A stretch of DNA of 64,000 nucleotides from Serratia sp. AKBS12 (GCF_024793895.1 NZ_JANUSB010000005.1:62001-126000); one strand, 5' to 3'. Shown: positions 38,279 through 51,005, numbered from the stretch's first letter. Notes: generated by a model not told the origin, from the sequence alone. Translations and numbers: made by a program.

Positions 38279-38303
38279 TGGCGGGCCCGTCCGGTGCCCG
38301 CCA
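38279..38303 (+). terminator. Hairpin downstream of hslO
   Basis: TGGCGGGC (38279-38286) and GCCCGCCA (38296-38303) form an 8-bp stem with a 9-nt loop 14 bp after the hslO stop. There is no clear T-run, so intrinsic termination is uncertain. Confidence 0.5.
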
Positions 38304-38461
38304 AGCCGCGCCGTTTGCACGCTTGCTTTTTTCCGTGTGCTATATCTCAGTTCGTAACGAAAATCAGCGTAAATCGTTAAATATTTGATACCTATCGCGG
38401 TTAACGCGCTGCGAATCCCTACAATTGGCGCCCAGAAATTCTGTGACCAAGGAGTAGTGAC

Positions 38462-40081
38462 ATGCGTGCTAAAGGTATCACCCACCAGGATCTCGCCGCT
38501 TATGGAATTCATGACATCGGCGAAATTATCCACAACCCCAGTTATGACCTGCTGTTCGAGGAAGAAACCGATCCTTCCCTGACAGGCTATGAGCGTGGGG
38601 TCGTGACCAAACTGGGCGCGGTAGCCGTCGACACCGGGATTTTTACCGGCCGTTCCCCGAAGGATAAATACATTGTTCGTGACGACACCACCCGTGACAC
38701 CGTGTGGTGGGCCGATCAGGGCAAAGGCAAAAACGACAACAAACCGATGAGCCCGGAAGTGTGGGCTTCGCTGAAAACCCTCGTTACCGAACAGCTTTCC
38801 GGTAAACGCCTGTTTGTGGTAGATACCTTCTGTGGCGCCAACGCAGATTCCCGCCTGAAAGTCCGTTTCATTACCGAAGTCGCCTGGCAGGCACATTTCG
38901 TCAAAAACATGTTCATTCGCCCAAGCGACGACGAGCTGGCAGAATTTGAACCGGACTTTGTGGTGATGAATGGCGCCAAATGCACCAACCCCGACTGGCA
39001 GCAGCAGGGACTGAACTCGGAAAACTTCGTGGCGTTCAACCTGACCGAACGCATGCAGCTGATCGGCGGCACCTGGTACGGCGGCGAAATGAAGAAAGGC
39101 ATGTTCTCGATCATGAACTACCTGCTGCCGCTGAAGGGCATCGCCTCGATGCACTGCTCGGCCAACGTCGGCGAGCAAGGCGACGTGGCGATCTTCTTCG
39201 GGCTGTCCGGCACCGGCAAGACCACGCTGTCTACCGATCCGAAACGCCAGTTGATCGGCGATGACGAACACGGTTGGGATGACGACGGGGTGTTCAACTT
39301 CGAAGGCGGCTGCTACGCCAAGACCATCAAACTGTCTGAAGAGGCGGAGCCGGACATTTACCGCGCCATCAAACGCGATGCGCTGCTGGAAAACGTCACC
39401 GTGCTGGCCGACGGCAGCGTGGATTTCAACGACGGTTCGAAAACCGAAAACACCCGCGTTTCCTATCCGATCTACCACATTCAGAACATCGTCAAGCCGG
39501 TATCCAAAGCCGGTCATGCCACCAAGGTGATCTTCCTGACCGCTGACGCCTTCGGCGTACTGCCGCCGGTATCACGCCTGACCGCCGACCAGACGCAGTA
39601 TCACTTCCTGTCCGGCTTCACCGCCAAGCTGGCGGGCACCGAACGCGGCGTAACCGAACCAACGCCGACCTTCTCTGCCTGTTTCGGCGCGGCGTTCCTG
39701 TCGCTGCACCCAACCCAGTACGCCGAGGTTCTGGTCAAGCGCATGCAGGCCGCCGGCGCCCAGGCCTATCTGGTCAACACTGGCTGGAACGGCAGCGGCA
39801 AGCGTATTTCGATCAAGGACACGCGCGGCATTATCGACGCCATTCTTAGCGGCGAAATCGATAACGCCGAAACCATTACCTTGCCGATCTTTGATTTGGC
39901 AGTACCGACCGCACTGCCAGGCGTCAACCCGGCCATCCTCGACCCACGCGCCACCTATCAGAGCGAAGCGCAATGGGAAGACAAAGCCAAAGATCTGGCG
40001 CAGCGCTTTATCACCAATTTCGACAAATATACCGATACCCCAGCCGGTGAAGCGCTGATTGGCGCCGGTCCCAAGCTGTAA
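38462..40081 (+). CDS. pckA: Phosphoenolpyruvate carboxykinase (ATP)
   Basis: A 539-residue enzyme making phosphoenolpyruvate from oxaloacetate in gluconeogenesis. Visible: [14 protein letters not shown] (substrate loop), [16 protein letters not shown], the kinase P-loop [15 protein letters not shown], and the metal site [21 protein letters not shown]. The length matches E. coli Pck. AAGGAG lies six bases before the ATG. In E. coli, envZ-ompR comes next; here a toxin-antitoxin pair intervenes. Confidence 0.97.
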   Translation: MRAKGITHQDLAAYGIHDIGEIIHNPSYDLLFEEETDPSLTGYERGVVTKLGAVAVDTGIFTGRSPKDKYIVRDDTTRDTVWWADQGKGKNDNKPMSPEVWASLKTLVTEQLSGKRLFVVDTFCGANADSRLKVRFITEVAWQAHFVKNMFIRPSDDELAEFEPDFVVMNGAKCTNPDWQQQGLNSENFVAFNLTERMQLIGGTWYGGEMKKGMFSIMNYLLPLKGIASMHCSANVGEQGDVAIFFGLSGTGKTTLSTDPKRQLIGDDEHGWDDDGVFNFEGGCYAKTIKLSEEAEPDIYRAIKRDALLENVTVLADGSVDFNDGSKTENTRVSYPIYHIQNIVKPVSKAGHATKVIFLTADAFGVLPPVSRLTADQTQYHFLSGFTAKLAGTERGVTEPTPTFSACFGAAFLSLHPTQYAEVLVKRMQAAGAQAYLVNTGWNGSGKRISIKDTRGIIDAILSGEIDNAETITLPIFDLAVPTALPGVNPAILDPRATYQSEAQWEDKAKDLAQRFITNFDKYTDTPAGEALIGAGPKL

Positions 40082-40105
40082 TTCTCTCACATTACCTCTT
40101 CAATC

Positions 40106-40130
40106 AAGGCGCGGATCCCGCGCCTTTTTT
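40106..40130 (+). terminator. Intrinsic terminator of pckA
   Basis: GGCGCGG (40108-40114) and CCGCGCC (40118-40124) with a 3-nt loop, followed by six T residues. Starts about 25 bp after the pckA stop. Confidence 0.92.
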
Positions 40131-40173
40131 ATTGGAGTTATTTGCTCTTTAACCGTCGAGGCGAGACAATGCG

Positions 40174-40189
40174 GCAATGCAATCATTGC
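40174..40189. promoter_or_regulatory. Inverted repeat, possible autoregulatory operator of the toxin-antitoxin pair
   Basis: GCAATG (40174-40179) and CATTGC (40184-40189) separated by 4 bp, ending six bases before the GGAGG of the antitoxin gene. Ribbon-helix-helix antitoxins normally bind inverted repeats in their own promoter, so this is a natural candidate; not proven. Confidence 0.45.
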
Positions 40190-40206
40190 TAGCAAAGGAG
40201 GTTTCA

Positions 40207-40467
40207 ATGGCAACGATCACCGTCAGGAATCTGGATGATGAAGTCAAAGAGCTGCTACGTATCTCCGCGGCCAAAAACGGCCATTCCATGGAAGAAGAAG
40301 CACGCATGATCCTGAAGCAGGCGCTGGTGAAAAATCAGCCGCGCTATGGGTTGGGCACCTGGATGCACCAGCAATTTGCCGAATTCGGTGGCGTTGAGCT
40401 GGACACGCCGCGCGCTGCCGAGCCGCCGCGCATAGCTATCTTTGGCGATGAAGACGGCAAAGCATGA
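40207..40467 (+). CDS. FitA/VapB-like ribbon-helix-helix antitoxin
   Basis: An 86-residue protein whose N-terminus ATITVRNLDDEVKELLRISAAKNGHSMEEEARMIL is an Arc/FitA-type ribbon-helix-helix DNA-binding domain; the C-terminal part (GLGTWMHQQFAEFGGVEL) would wrap the toxin. Start at 40207 because GGAGG lies five bases upstream; a longer frame from 40177 runs through the inverted repeat. Its stop overlaps the toxin start by four bases. Confidence 0.88.
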   Translation: MATITVRNLDDEVKELLRISAAKNGHSMEEEARMILKQALVKNQPRYGLGTWMHQQFAEFGGVELDTPRAAEPPRIAIFGDEDGKA

Positions 40468-40943
40468 TTATTCTCGATATCAACGTCATTTCAGAGACGC
40501 TGCGCCCTAATCCGCACTATAACGTGATCAATTGGCTAAATGAAAAAGACAATGATGAGCTCTACTTATGCGCCATTGTCCTGGCCGAGCTGTTCAGCGG
40601 CGTCGCCTGCCAGCCTGACGGCAAACGCCAGCGCGCCTTACAGCTTAAATTGGCCGAGGCGTTGCAGATAAGATTTGATGGGCAAATTTTGCCGTTTGAT
40701 GCGCTGTGTGCGATGCAGTACGCGCAACTGACCGCGAACAACCGCCAACAGGGCAAGGCGATGAGCATGGCGGACAGCCAGATTGCCGCCATCTGCCTGC
40801 AGTATGGCGCCACTCTGGCCACGCGCAATACCAAAGTCTTTGCCCATTGCGGCATCGAATTGATCGATCCCTGGCAGGCTACAACCGGCCGCCGCCTGCA
40901 TGAAGAGGCGGCGGAATACTACGTCATGAGCCGCAAAACCTGA
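40464..40943 (+). CDS. FitB/VapC-like PIN-domain toxin
   Basis: A 159-residue PIN-domain protein, presumed RNase inhibited by the preceding antitoxin. Active-site acids: Asp5 and Asn7 (MIILDINVISE), Glu42 (LAELFSG) and Asp104 (SMADSQIAAI). The fourth usual acid, in the TRN-x-x-D-F motif, is Val125 here (TRNTKVF), though Asn122 is kept. The C-terminal tail beyond LIDPW is about 20 residues long, slightly extended. Whether it is active is unknown. Confidence 0.88.
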   Translation: MIILDINVISETLRPNPHYNVINWLNEKDNDELYLCAIVLAELFSGVACQPDGKRQRALQLKLAEALQIRFDGQILPFDALCAMQYAQLTANNRQQGKAMSMADSQIAAICLQYGATLATRNTKVFAHCGIELIDPWQATTGRRLHEEAAEYYVMSRKT

Positions 40944-41008
40944 GCAGGAGTAACGCTGGAGGAAACGGCGCCGCAGTCCGCAAAGCTGCGCTACTGCGGC
41001 CGTCGCAG

Positions 41009-43095
<2,087 letters not shown>

Positions 43096-43352
43096 TGTAT
43101 TACTCCCAAAGGCTGTATTGCCTGACGCCAATATTGTTAAAAAACCCTGTCATTTCGGACAGCGATTATTGGTATATATTCTAGACGAAATTGTTACAAA
43201 GCTTATGCTTTTGCCCATTTATCAATAATTTTCAGCGAATGTCGATGGCAACTCGTCGATATTTCGTCGTTTCTCGGCGTCAGGGGCGGCAATGGCCCAA
43301 TTTTGTGTCCTTCCGCCACCGGCGATGCCGCACGGTGGCAGTGTAGTGCCAG

Positions 43353-43658
43353 CTATGAGGTCTGCAGGAAACGCGCCAACTGGCGGCGCAGCCGCTGGTT
43401 CTCTTTTTGCAGTGCGTCGACCCGGTCCAGCAGCGTCAGCGCCATGGCTATCCCCGGCCAGTCCAGATCCAGCTCTGCTCGCAGTCGCCGCGCTCGCTGC
43501 AGATGACTCAGCGCCGGGTAATCAAACAGCCAGCTCGACTGCGCCGACTCCAGGGGGACTATCACGCCAAGTTCGACGATCTCGATCAGCTCATCCTGAG
43601 AAATATCCACCTGCTGGCACAGTTCTACCACGGTAAACGTAATTTCTTGTCTCATCAT
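43353..43658 (-). CDS. cbpM: Chaperone modulator CbpM
   Basis: A 101-residue inhibitor of the DnaJ-like CbpA; the same length as E. coli CbpM. It has a MerR-like fold with ITFTVVELCQQVDISQDELIEIVELGV and a C-terminal coiled coil (LLDRVDALQKENQRLRRQLARFL). Start at ATG 43658, eight bases after GGAG and seven after the cbpA stop. It forms an operon with cbpA. Confidence 0.92.
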   Translation of the reverse strand: MMRQEITFTVVELCQQVDISQDELIEIVELGVIVPLESAQSSWLFDYPALSHLQRARRLRAELDLDWPGIAMALTLLDRVDALQKENQRLRRQLARFLQTS

Positions 43659-43663
43659 GGTAC

Positions 43664-44611
43664 TTACTCCCATTCCGTGCGAGGGTTGAACGCCGCCTGC
43701 TCGGCCAGTTCACGCCACAGGGCGCTGGCCCGGTCATTCGGTTTCGGCGGCATCACTACCTTGAGAATGACATACAGATCGCCAGTCTGTTTCTTGCCGA
43801 CCAACCCCTTGCCTTTAACCCGCAGCCGTTTGCCACTCTGGCTGCCGGCGGGAACGGTCAGCGCGATTTTACCGGTTAACGTTGGCACTTCGATACTGGC
43901 GCCCAACGCAGCTTCCCAGGGGGCCAACGGCGCCACGATGTGCAGGTTATGACCGTCAACCTCAAACAGCGGATGCGGCGCGAGGCGGATAATCAGATAC
44001 AGATCGCCGTTCTGGCCGCCGCCGACGCCGGCAACCCCCTGCCCCTTGAGACGAATACGTTCGCCGTCGCTCATGCCCGCCGGAATTTTCACGTTCAACG
44101 TTTTGCCAGCTTCACTGACCTGACGTCCCAGTTCGTCGTAGACCGGCAACGTATAGGAAATCTCTCGGCTCTGATCGTGCAACGTCTCTTCAAGGAACAG
44201 CGGTACCTCCATTTCGAGATCCTGACCACGCAAGCCATGGCCACCACGCGACGAGGAACGCTGCCCCGCGGCGGTTCGCCCGCCGAACATGCTCTCGAAA
44301 AACTCGGAAAAGTCTTGTGCTCCGTCCTGCCATGCCGCGTTCTGCTGACGCTCGCCAGCTCCGCCACGCGCACGCTGGCCAAAGTTCGGGTCATTGCGAT
44401 GCAGTCGGATCCGATCGTACTCGGCACGGCGCTGTTCGTCTTTCAGCACTTCATAGGCTTCGGCCAGCGCCTTGAACCTGCTCTCGGCGTCGGCTTCACT
44501 GCTGACGTCAGGGTGATATTTACGCGCCAGCCGGCGATAAGCGGTTTTGATGGTTTTCAGATCGGCGCTGGGCTCGACGCCCATCGTCGCGTAATAATCT
44601 TTAAATTCCAT
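43664..44611 (-). CDS. cbpA: DnaJ-like co-chaperone / curved DNA-binding protein CbpA
   Basis: A 315-residue class B J-protein. The J domain has [35 protein letters not shown] in outline, with the essential HPD; then a Gly/Arg-rich linker and two C-terminal substrate-binding domains ([54 protein letters not shown]). Works with DnaK and binds curved DNA in stationary phase. In E. coli, cbpAM lies elsewhere; here it separates ompR from greB. Confidence 0.94.
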   Translation of the reverse strand: MEFKDYYATMGVEPSADLKTIKTAYRRLARKYHPDVSSEADAESRFKALAEAYEVLKDEQRRAEYDRIRLHRNDPNFGQRARGGAGERQQNAAWQDGAQDFSEFFESMFGGRTAAGQRSSSRGGHGLRGQDLEMEVPLFLEETLHDQSREISYTLPVYDELGRQVSEAGKTLNVKIPAGMSDGERIRLKGQGVAGVGGGQNGDLYLIIRLAPHPLFEVDGHNLHIVAPLAPWEAALGASIEVPTLTGKIALTVPAGSQSGKRLRVKGKGLVGKKQTGDLYVILKVVMPPKPNDRASALWRELAEQAAFNPRTEWE

Positions 44612-44865
44612 GCGGTAATACCTTCAATGTGATGGGTTGTGCGCCAAAAATCCTTCTTTCAGTTGCCAGATAATCCCTCCTTTTCGTCACCTTCCGTCTC
44701 CGGTATTGAGGTTAGCGGCGTACCGCTATGCTAAGCATACTCCCGATTGTTAAAAGCTGCGCAGGCTGATAAAAACGCTGAGACAACACGCAGGCGGGCG
44801 GCCATTTTTAAAGCCCCTTGCATTCACGTACACTGTGCCGGTGGCTCCCTACAAGATAAATCACC

Positions 44866-45339
44866 ATGAGAACTCAACTGATAACCCGTGAAGGGTATGA
44901 CAAGCTCAAGCAGGAACTGGATTACCTGTGGCGCGAAGAACGCCCGGAGGTCACCAAGAAAGTCACCTGGGCCGCCAGCCTCGGCGATCGCAGTGAAAAT
45001 GCCGACTACCAGTATAATAAAAAGCGTCTGCGCGAAATCGATCGTCGGGTTCGCTACCTCACCAAGTGCCTGGAACAGCTGAAAATCGTCGATTATTCGC
45101 CCCAGCAGGAAGGCAAGGTATTCTTCGGTGCCTGGGTCGAGGTAGAAAATGACGATGGCGATCTCAAGCGTTTTCGCATTGTTGGCTACGACGAGATCTT
45201 TGGCCGCAGGGATTACATCTCCATCGACTCGCCGATGGCCCGTGCCCTGCTGAAAAAGCAGGTCGGCGATACCGCCATTGTCAACACACCGTCAGGCGAA
45301 GCGCTGTGGTACGTCAACCAGATTGAATACGTTAAATAA
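44866..45339 (+). CDS. greB: Transcription elongation factor GreB
   Basis: A 157-residue Gre factor that rescues backtracked RNA polymerase by stimulating transcript cleavage. The N-terminal coiled coil carries the acidic tip ([22 protein letters not shown]), with the C-terminal FKBP-like domain ([37 protein letters not shown]). Length as in E. coli. Transcribed away from cbpA. Confidence 0.95.
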   Translation: MRTQLITREGYDKLKQELDYLWREERPEVTKKVTWAASLGDRSENADYQYNKKRLREIDRRVRYLTKCLEQLKIVDYSPQQEGKVFFGAWVEVENDDGDLKRFRIVGYDEIFGRRDYISIDSPMARALLKKQVGDTAIVNTPSGEALWYVNQIEYVK

Positions 45340-45494
45340 GTTTCAGCTTATTCCGAACGGCGAGGATTCCCGGGCAACACGGCGCTTGCGGCGTTTGCCC
45401 CGCACAACCCTGGCCAGCCGTACTGGCAATTTCCCGGGGCAATACGTATAACTGTTCCCCTGATTATTTACCGTTCCTAACAGATACCAGACAT

Positions 45495-47819
45495 ATGAAT
45501 GACCCACTGAGCCGCATTATTGCAACAGAATTGCAGGCCCGGCCGGAGCAAGTTGACTCCGCCATCCGCCTGCTGGATGAAGGTAATACCGTGCCGTTTA
45601 TCGCACGCTATCGCAAGGAAGTCACCGGGGGCCTGGACGATACCCAACTGCGCCAGCTGGAAACCCGCCTGGGTTATCTGCGTGAACTGGAAGACCGTCG
45701 TCAGACCATCCTCAAGTCGATTGAGGAACAGGGAAAACTCACCGAGCAATTGGCCGGCGCCATCAACGGCACTCTCAGCAAGACCGAACTCGAAGACCTG
45801 TATCTCCCTTACAAACCCAAACGCCGCACCCGTGGTCAGATAGCTATCGAAGCCGGTCTGGAACCGCTGGCCGACACCCTGTGGACCGATCCGCAGCAGC
45901 AGCCCGAGTCGCTGGCCGAACGCTTTGTTAATGCCGACAAGGGCGTGGCGGACGTCAAGGCAGCGCTGGACGGCGCGCGCTATATCCTGATGGAACGTTT
46001 TGCCGAAGATGCCGGCCTGCTGGCCAAAGTGCGTGACTATTTATGGAAACATGCGCATCTGGTGTCCAAAGTCGTGGAAGGCAAAGAGCAGGAAGGCGCC
46101 AAGTTCCGCGATTACTTCGATCACCACGAGCCGATTTCCCAGGTTCCTTCACATCGCGCGCTGGCGATGTTCCGCGGCCGCAACGAAGGGGTACTGCAAC
46201 TGGCCCTGAACCCCGACCCGCAATTTGAGGAAGCACCTCGCGAAAGCCAGGGCGAACAGATTATTATCCATCACCTCGGGCTGCGGCTGAACAACGCGCC
46301 GGCGGACGCCTGGCGTAAAGCGGTAGTCAACTGGACCTGGCGCATCAAGGTACTGCTGCATCTGGAAACCGAACTAATGGGCACGGTGCGCGAGCGCGCC
46401 GAAGATGAAGCGATCAACGTATTCGCCCGCAATCTGCACGATCTGCTGATGGCTGCACCGGCCGGCATGCGCGCTACCATGGGTCTCGATCCGGGTCTGC
46501 GCACCGGGGTAAAAGTGGCGGTGGTAGACGCTACCGGCAAACTGGTAGCGACCGACACCGTGTATCCACACACCGGACAGGCCGCCAAGGCCGCCGCCCT
46601 GGTCGCCGCGCTGTGCATCAGGCACAACGTGGAACTGGTGGCGATCGGCAACGGGACCGCATCCCGCGAAACCGAACGCTTCTTTATCGATCTGCAAAAG
46701 CAGTTCCCGGAGGTCAAGGCGCAGAAAGTGATCGTCAGCGAAGCCGGCGCTTCGGTGTATTCTGCCTCGGAACTGGCGGCGCAAGAGTTCCCGAACCTTG
46801 ACGTTTCACTGCGTGGCGCGGTGTCGATCGCACGTCGTCTGCAGGATCCGCTGGCCGAATTGGTGAAGATTGATCCCAAATCCATCGGCGTCGGCCAGTA
46901 TCAGCATGACGTCAGCCAGAGCCAACTGGCGAAGAAACTGGATTCGGTAGTCGAAGACTGTGTGAACGCCGTCGGCGTCGATCTGAACACCGCATCGGTA
47001 CCGTTGCTGACCCGCGTAGCCGGCCTGACGCGCATGATGGCGCAAAACATCGTGAACTGGCGCGACGAAAACGGCCGTTTCAGCAACCGCGAACAGTTGT
47101 TGAAGGTCAGCCGCCTGGGACCGAAAGCCTTTGAACAGTGCGCCGGCTTCCTGCGCATCAACCATGGCGATAACCCGCTGGATGCCTCAACCGTTCACCC
47201 GGAAACCTACCCGGTGGTGGAGCGTATTCTGGCCGCCACCCGGCAGGCATTGCAGGATCTGATGGGCAACCCGAGCATGGTACGCAGCCTGAAGGCCAGC
47301 GATTTCACCGACCAGCAATTCGGCATACCGACGGTTACCGACATCCTTAAGGAACTGGAAAAGCCGGGCCGCGATCCACGTCCGGAATTCAAGACCGCTA
47401 CCTTCGCCGACGGGGTGGAAACGCTCAACGACCTGCAACCGGGCATGATTCTGGAAGGCGCCGTCACCAACGTCACCAATTTCGGGGCGTTCGTTGACAT
47501 CGGCGTCCACCAGGACGGTCTGGTGCACATCTCCTCACTGGCGGATAAATTCGTTGAAGATCCGCACAGCGTGGTGAAAGCCGGTGATATCGTTAAAGTG
47601 AAAGTGATGGAAGTGGATCTGCAGCGCAAGCGCATTGCATTGACCATGCGTCTTGACGAGCAACCGGGCGAAGGATCGGCGCGCCGCAGTGGCCCCCCTC
47701 CTGCCCGAGATAACGCAGCCCGTCCAGCCGCCGGCAAGCCGAAGGCACGCACCAGTGCGCCGGCTGGCAACAGCGCCATGGGCGATGCGTTGGCCGCAGC
47801 GTTCGGCAAAAAACGTTAA
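45495..47819 (+). CDS. tex: Tex/YhgF transcription accessory protein
   Basis: A 774-residue nucleic-acid-binding protein. Order: N-terminal helical Tex domain, YqgF/RNase H-like domain ([20 protein letters not shown]), helix-hairpin-helix region ([18 protein letters not shown]...), and a C-terminal S1 domain ([33 protein letters not shown]), ending in a basic, Pro/Ala-rich tail. Close to E. coli YhgF throughout. The precise role is not settled; family members affect transcription and RNA handling. Start ATG 45495. Confidence 0.95.
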   Translation: MNDPLSRIIATELQARPEQVDSAIRLLDEGNTVPFIARYRKEVTGGLDDTQLRQLETRLGYLRELEDRRQTILKSIEEQGKLTEQLAGAINGTLSKTELEDLYLPYKPKRRTRGQIAIEAGLEPLADTLWTDPQQQPESLAERFVNADKGVADVKAALDGARYILMERFAEDAGLLAKVRDYLWKHAHLVSKVVEGKEQEGAKFRDYFDHHEPISQVPSHRALAMFRGRNEGVLQLALNPDPQFEEAPRESQGEQIIIHHLGLRLNNAPADAWRKAVVNWTWRIKVLLHLETELMGTVRERAEDEAINVFARNLHDLLMAAPAGMRATMGLDPGLRTGVKVAVVDATGKLVATDTVYPHTGQAAKAAALVAALCIRHNVELVAIGNGTASRETERFFIDLQKQFPEVKAQKVIVSEAGASVYSASELAAQEFPNLDVSLRGAVSIARRLQDPLAELVKIDPKSIGVGQYQHDVSQSQLAKKLDSVVEDCVNAVGVDLNTASVPLLTRVAGLTRMMAQNIVNWRDENGRFSNREQLLKVSRLGPKAFEQCAGFLRINHGDNPLDASTVHPETYPVVERILAATRQALQDLMGNPSMVRSLKASDFTDQQFGIPTVTDILKELEKPGRDPRPEFKTATFADGVETLNDLQPGMILEGAVTNVTNFGAFVDIGVHQDGLVHISSLADKFVEDPHSVVKAGDIVKVKVMEVDLQRKRIALTMRLDEQPGEGSARRSGPPPARDNAARPAAGKPKARTSAPAGNSAMGDALAAAFGKKR

Positions 47820-47825
47820 TTTCTG

Positions 47826-47854
47826 CGGGCGAGGCATCGGCTTCGCCCGTTTTT
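47826..47854 (+). terminator. Intrinsic terminator of tex
   Basis: CGGGCGA (47826-47832) and TCGCCCG (47843-47849) with further pairing possible in the loop, followed by TTTTT. Located 7 bp after the tex stop. Confidence 0.88.
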
Positions 47855-48386
47855 CACCGGCGTTTTTTGATTTATCGCAATTATTTGCCATTTTTATTTC
47901 AGCCTGCGTTTATAAATACCCCTCACGATCTTATCATTAGATATATTAATTAAATTACCGCGTTAACATATTCGTTAACATTTAATGCCCATGACTATTT
48001 TTTGGCAGTCAACACAATTGGTTGGCAGCGTTATTTTACGCAGAGTTTGTTAGCTGAAAATATCTATTGTTAACAGCATGGAAAATTAAGGCGAACAATT
48101 TTATTAAATGATTTCTAAACAAAAAAATGGCCACAATCCATTAACCCATTTAACCTAAATCACGCATTTGCAGCGCAACGGGCTAAGTGGTAATAATAAT
48201 ACCAGCGCTATTTCCGTAGGAATATGTGTCGATATTTACCAATAGTTACCAATACCCCTATTTTTTGTATTGAATACGATAATTATTCTCACTATTATTC
48301 CCTTACGTATTCAACGGAATCATCGCCTGCCGCAATGGGGGCAACGCACGTCAATAGCCTGATGGGATGGGCTCTAGGAAGGTAAT
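47855..48386. other. Long AT-rich leader region upstream of feoA
   Basis: About 530 bp with much lower GC than the genes around it. GTTAAC occurs three times (47962-47967, 47974-47979 and near 48070). The Fur-like box at 48277-48291 sits within a perfect 9-bp inverted repeat TTGAATACG (48270-48278) / CGTATTCAA (48306-48314). No clear FNR box was found, although feo is FNR-activated in E. coli. No ORF or known RNA was recognised. Confidence 0.55.
48277..48291. promoter_or_regulatory. Fur-like box upstream of feoABC
   Basis: CGATAATTATTCTCA matches the 7-1-7 Fur core TGATAATNATTATCA at 12 of 14 informative positions. It lies about 95 bp before feoA, consistent with iron repression of ferrous iron uptake. 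Confidence 0.7.
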
Positions 48387-48611
48387 ATGCATCTTCTGCC
48401 TAAACAGTCTTATAAAATTACCGGCTTCGCCAGAGATATCAGCCCTGCCTATCGCCAGAAACTGCTGTCGCTTGGCATGCTGCCGGGAGCGTCGTTTGAA
48501 GTCATACGCATAGCTCCATTCGGCGACCCGATAGAAATAAAAACCCAGCGCGTCAGTCTGGTGCTGCGTAAAAAAGATATCGCCCTGATCGCGTTGGAAG
48601 GCCAGCCGTAA
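48387..48611 (+). CDS. feoA: Ferrous iron transport protein A
   Basis: A 74-residue SH3-like cytoplasmic protein needed for FeoB function. Contains [31 protein letters not shown] and [22 protein letters not shown], typical of FeoA. AAGG lies about seven bases before the ATG. First gene of feoABC; 78 bp separate it from feoB. Confidence 0.95.
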   Translation: MHLLPKQSYKITGFARDISPAYRQKLLSLGMLPGASFEVIRIAPFGDPIEIKTQRVSLVLRKKDIALIALEGQP

Positions 48612-48689
48612 ACCTGCGCCGTCCACCCAGGGCCTTTGCCGCGCTGCGTTGCGTGGTGCCGATGTACTCTATTGAACTCATGTTGAATT

Positions 48690-51005
48690 ATGAAAAAATT
48701 AACGATTGGCTTAATAGGTAATCCAAATTCGGGGAAAACCACCCTGTTCAATCAGCTCACCGGGGCACGTCAGCGCGTCGGCAACTGGGCAGGCGTCACG
48801 GTTGAACGTAAAGAGGGGCATTTCACTACGCCGCAGGCGCAGGTCACGCTGGTGGATCTGCCCGGCACCTATTCCTTGACCACCATTTCAGAACAAACCT
48901 CGCTAGACGAACAAATCGCCTGCCATTATATCCTCAGCGGCGATGCCGATATGTTGATCAACGTGATCGACGCTTCGAACCTTGAACGCAACCTCTACCT
49001 GACGCTGCAGCTACTCGAGCTCGGCATCCCGTGCATTGTCGCACTGAACATGCTGGATATCGCCCACAGCCAGCATATCCAGATCGACATTGCCACCCTG
49101 TCGGCACGCCTCGGCTGCCCGGTAGTGCCGATGGTGTCGACCAAGGCGGACGGGATCGGCGTGCTGAAACAGATGATTGATAATCATCAAACCAACCAAT
49201 TGACCGCGTTGGTGGACTACCCGCCTTTACTGCTCGAGGAAGTCGACACGCTCAGCACCGCGATGCCCGCCAGCCTGCCGTGCGAACAGCGCCGCTGGCT
49301 GGCGCTGCAAATGCTCGAAGGCGATATCTATAGCCACCAGTTGGCGGGCGACGCCGTCCCCCTGTTGCCGGCGGCCAAAGCGGCGCTGGAACAGCAACGG
49401 CAGGAAGACCCGGCGCTGGTGATTGCCGATGCGCGCTATCGGTCAATCGCCACCATCTGTGCCGACGCCAGCAACGCGCAGCAGGCGCAACCGAACCGGC
49501 TGACGGCGATCCTAGATAGCGTGATCCTCAATCGCTGGCTGGGGGTGCCGATCTTCCTGTTGGTGATGTATCTGATGTTCCTGCTGGCCATCAACATCGG
49601 CGGCGCGCTGCAACCGATTTTTGATCTCGGTTCCGCCGCGATCTTCATTCAAGGCATCCAGTGGCTCGGCTATACCCTGCACTTCCCGCAGTGGCTGACT
49701 ATTTTCCTGGCGCAGGGCGTCGGCGGCGGTATCAACACGGTACTGCCACTGGTGCCGCAGATCGGCATGATGTACCTGTTCCTGTCGTTCCTGGAAGATT
49801 CCGGTTATATGGCACGGGCGGCGTTTGTGATGGATCGCCTGATGCAGGCACTTGGCCTGCCTGGCAAATCCTTCGTCCCCTTGATCGTCGGCTTTGGCTG
49901 CAACGTACCCTCAATCATGGGCGCGCGCACCCTGGACGCACAGCGTGAACGGCTGATCACCATCATGATGGCACCGTTTATGTCCTGTGGCGCGCGGTTG
50001 GCGATCTTCGCCGTGTTCGCCGCCGCCTTCTTTGGTCAGGATGGCGCAGGCGTAGTGTTCTCGCTGTATATGCTCGGTATCGTGGTCGCCATTCTGACCG
50101 GACTGGTGCTGAAGTACACCATCATGCGCGGTGAAGCCTCGCCGTTCGTGATGGAATTGCCGGTATACCATGTGCCGCACCTGAAAAGCCTGCTGCTGCA
50201 AACCTGGCAGCGGCTAAAAGGCTTTGTGCTGCGCGCCGGCAAGGTGATCGTCATTGCCAGCATCTTTATTGGTGGGCTGAACAGCTTCTCCTTCAGCGGC
50301 AAACCGGTAGACAGCATCAACGACTCGGCGCTGGCCTCGGTCAGCAAACTGCTGACGCCGTTGCTACAACCGATGGGCGTCCACGCCGACAACTGGCAGG
50401 CGACCGTCGGCCTGGTCACCGGCGCGATGGCAAAAGAAGTGGTGGTTGGCACGCTGAATACCCTTTACACCGCCGAACAGATCGCCAATGCGCCTTTTGA
50501 CGCCGCCGAATTCAACCTGCCGGCAGCGCTGGGCGACGCGGTGCACGAGACCTGGCAAGGTCTGAAAGACACGTTCAGCCTGAGCGTCCTGTCCAACCCG
50601 ATCGAAGCCAGCAAGGGTGATGGCGAAATGAACGCCAGTTCGATGGGCACCATGAGCAGCAAGTTCGGCACCTCCATTTCCGCCTACAGTTACCTGATCT
50701 TCGTGCTGTTGTATGTGCCGTGCGTATCGGTGATGGGTGCCATTGCCCGCGAATCCAGCCGTGGCTGGATGACATTTTCGATACTGTGGGGGCTGAACGT
50801 CGCCTACTCGCTGGCCACGCTGTTTTATCAGGCCGTCACCTTCCAGCAACATCCGCAGTACAGCCTGATCTGCATCCTGGTAGTTCTGGTGTTTAACGCT
50901 CTGGTTCTGTTGGGGCTGCGTAAGGCGCGCAACCGCGTCACGGTGCGCCTGCATCGCGCTACGCCGACCGGCTGCTGCCAAAGCCCGCAGGGAGAGTGTC
51001 ACTGA
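48690..51005 (+). CDS. feoB: Ferrous iron transporter B
   Basis: A 771-residue inner-membrane Fe(II) transporter. N-terminal G protein domain with G1 GNPNSGKTTLFNQL, G3 DLPGTYSL and G4 LNMLD, then the GDI-like helical region, and a C-terminal membrane domain with Gate motifs such as GFGCNVPSIMGARTL and MMAPFMSCGARLAIF. The stop overlaps the feoC start as TGATG. Confidence 0.97.
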   Translation: MKKLTIGLIGNPNSGKTTLFNQLTGARQRVGNWAGVTVERKEGHFTTPQAQVTLVDLPGTYSLTTISEQTSLDEQIACHYILSGDADMLINVIDASNLERNLYLTLQLLELGIPCIVALNMLDIAHSQHIQIDIATLSARLGCPVVPMVSTKADGIGVLKQMIDNHQTNQLTALVDYPPLLLEEVDTLSTAMPASLPCEQRRWLALQMLEGDIYSHQLAGDAVPLLPAAKAALEQQRQEDPALVIADARYRSIATICADASNAQQAQPNRLTAILDSVILNRWLGVPIFLLVMYLMFLLAINIGGALQPIFDLGSAAIFIQGIQWLGYTLHFPQWLTIFLAQGVGGGINTVLPLVPQIGMMYLFLSFLEDSGYMARAAFVMDRLMQALGLPGKSFVPLIVGFGCNVPSIMGARTLDAQRERLITIMMAPFMSCGARLAIFAVFAAAFFGQDGAGVVFSLYMLGIVVAILTGLVLKYTIMRGEASPFVMELPVYHVPHLKSLLLQTWQRLKGFVLRAGKVIVIASIFIGGLNSFSFSGKPVDSINDSALASVSKLLTPLLQPMGVHADNWQATVGLVTGAMAKEVVVGTLNTLYTAEQIANAPFDAAEFNLPAALGDAVHETWQGLKDTFSLSVLSNPIEASKGDGEMNASSMGTMSSKFGTSISAYSYLIFVLLYVPCVSVMGAIARESSRGWMTFSILWGLNVAYSLATLFYQAVTFQQHPQYSLICILVVLVFNALVLLGLRKARNRVTVRLHRATPTGCCQSPQGECH

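Noticed and set aside
38261-39517. 418-residue open frame antisense to pckA
   Set aside because: The plus strand encodes an intact, highly conserved PckA; the antisense frame has no recognisable domain.
47867-47880. FNR box upstream of feoA
   Set aside because: TTGATTTATCGCAA keeps only the left half-site and lies about 510 bp before feoA, overlapping the tex downstream region.
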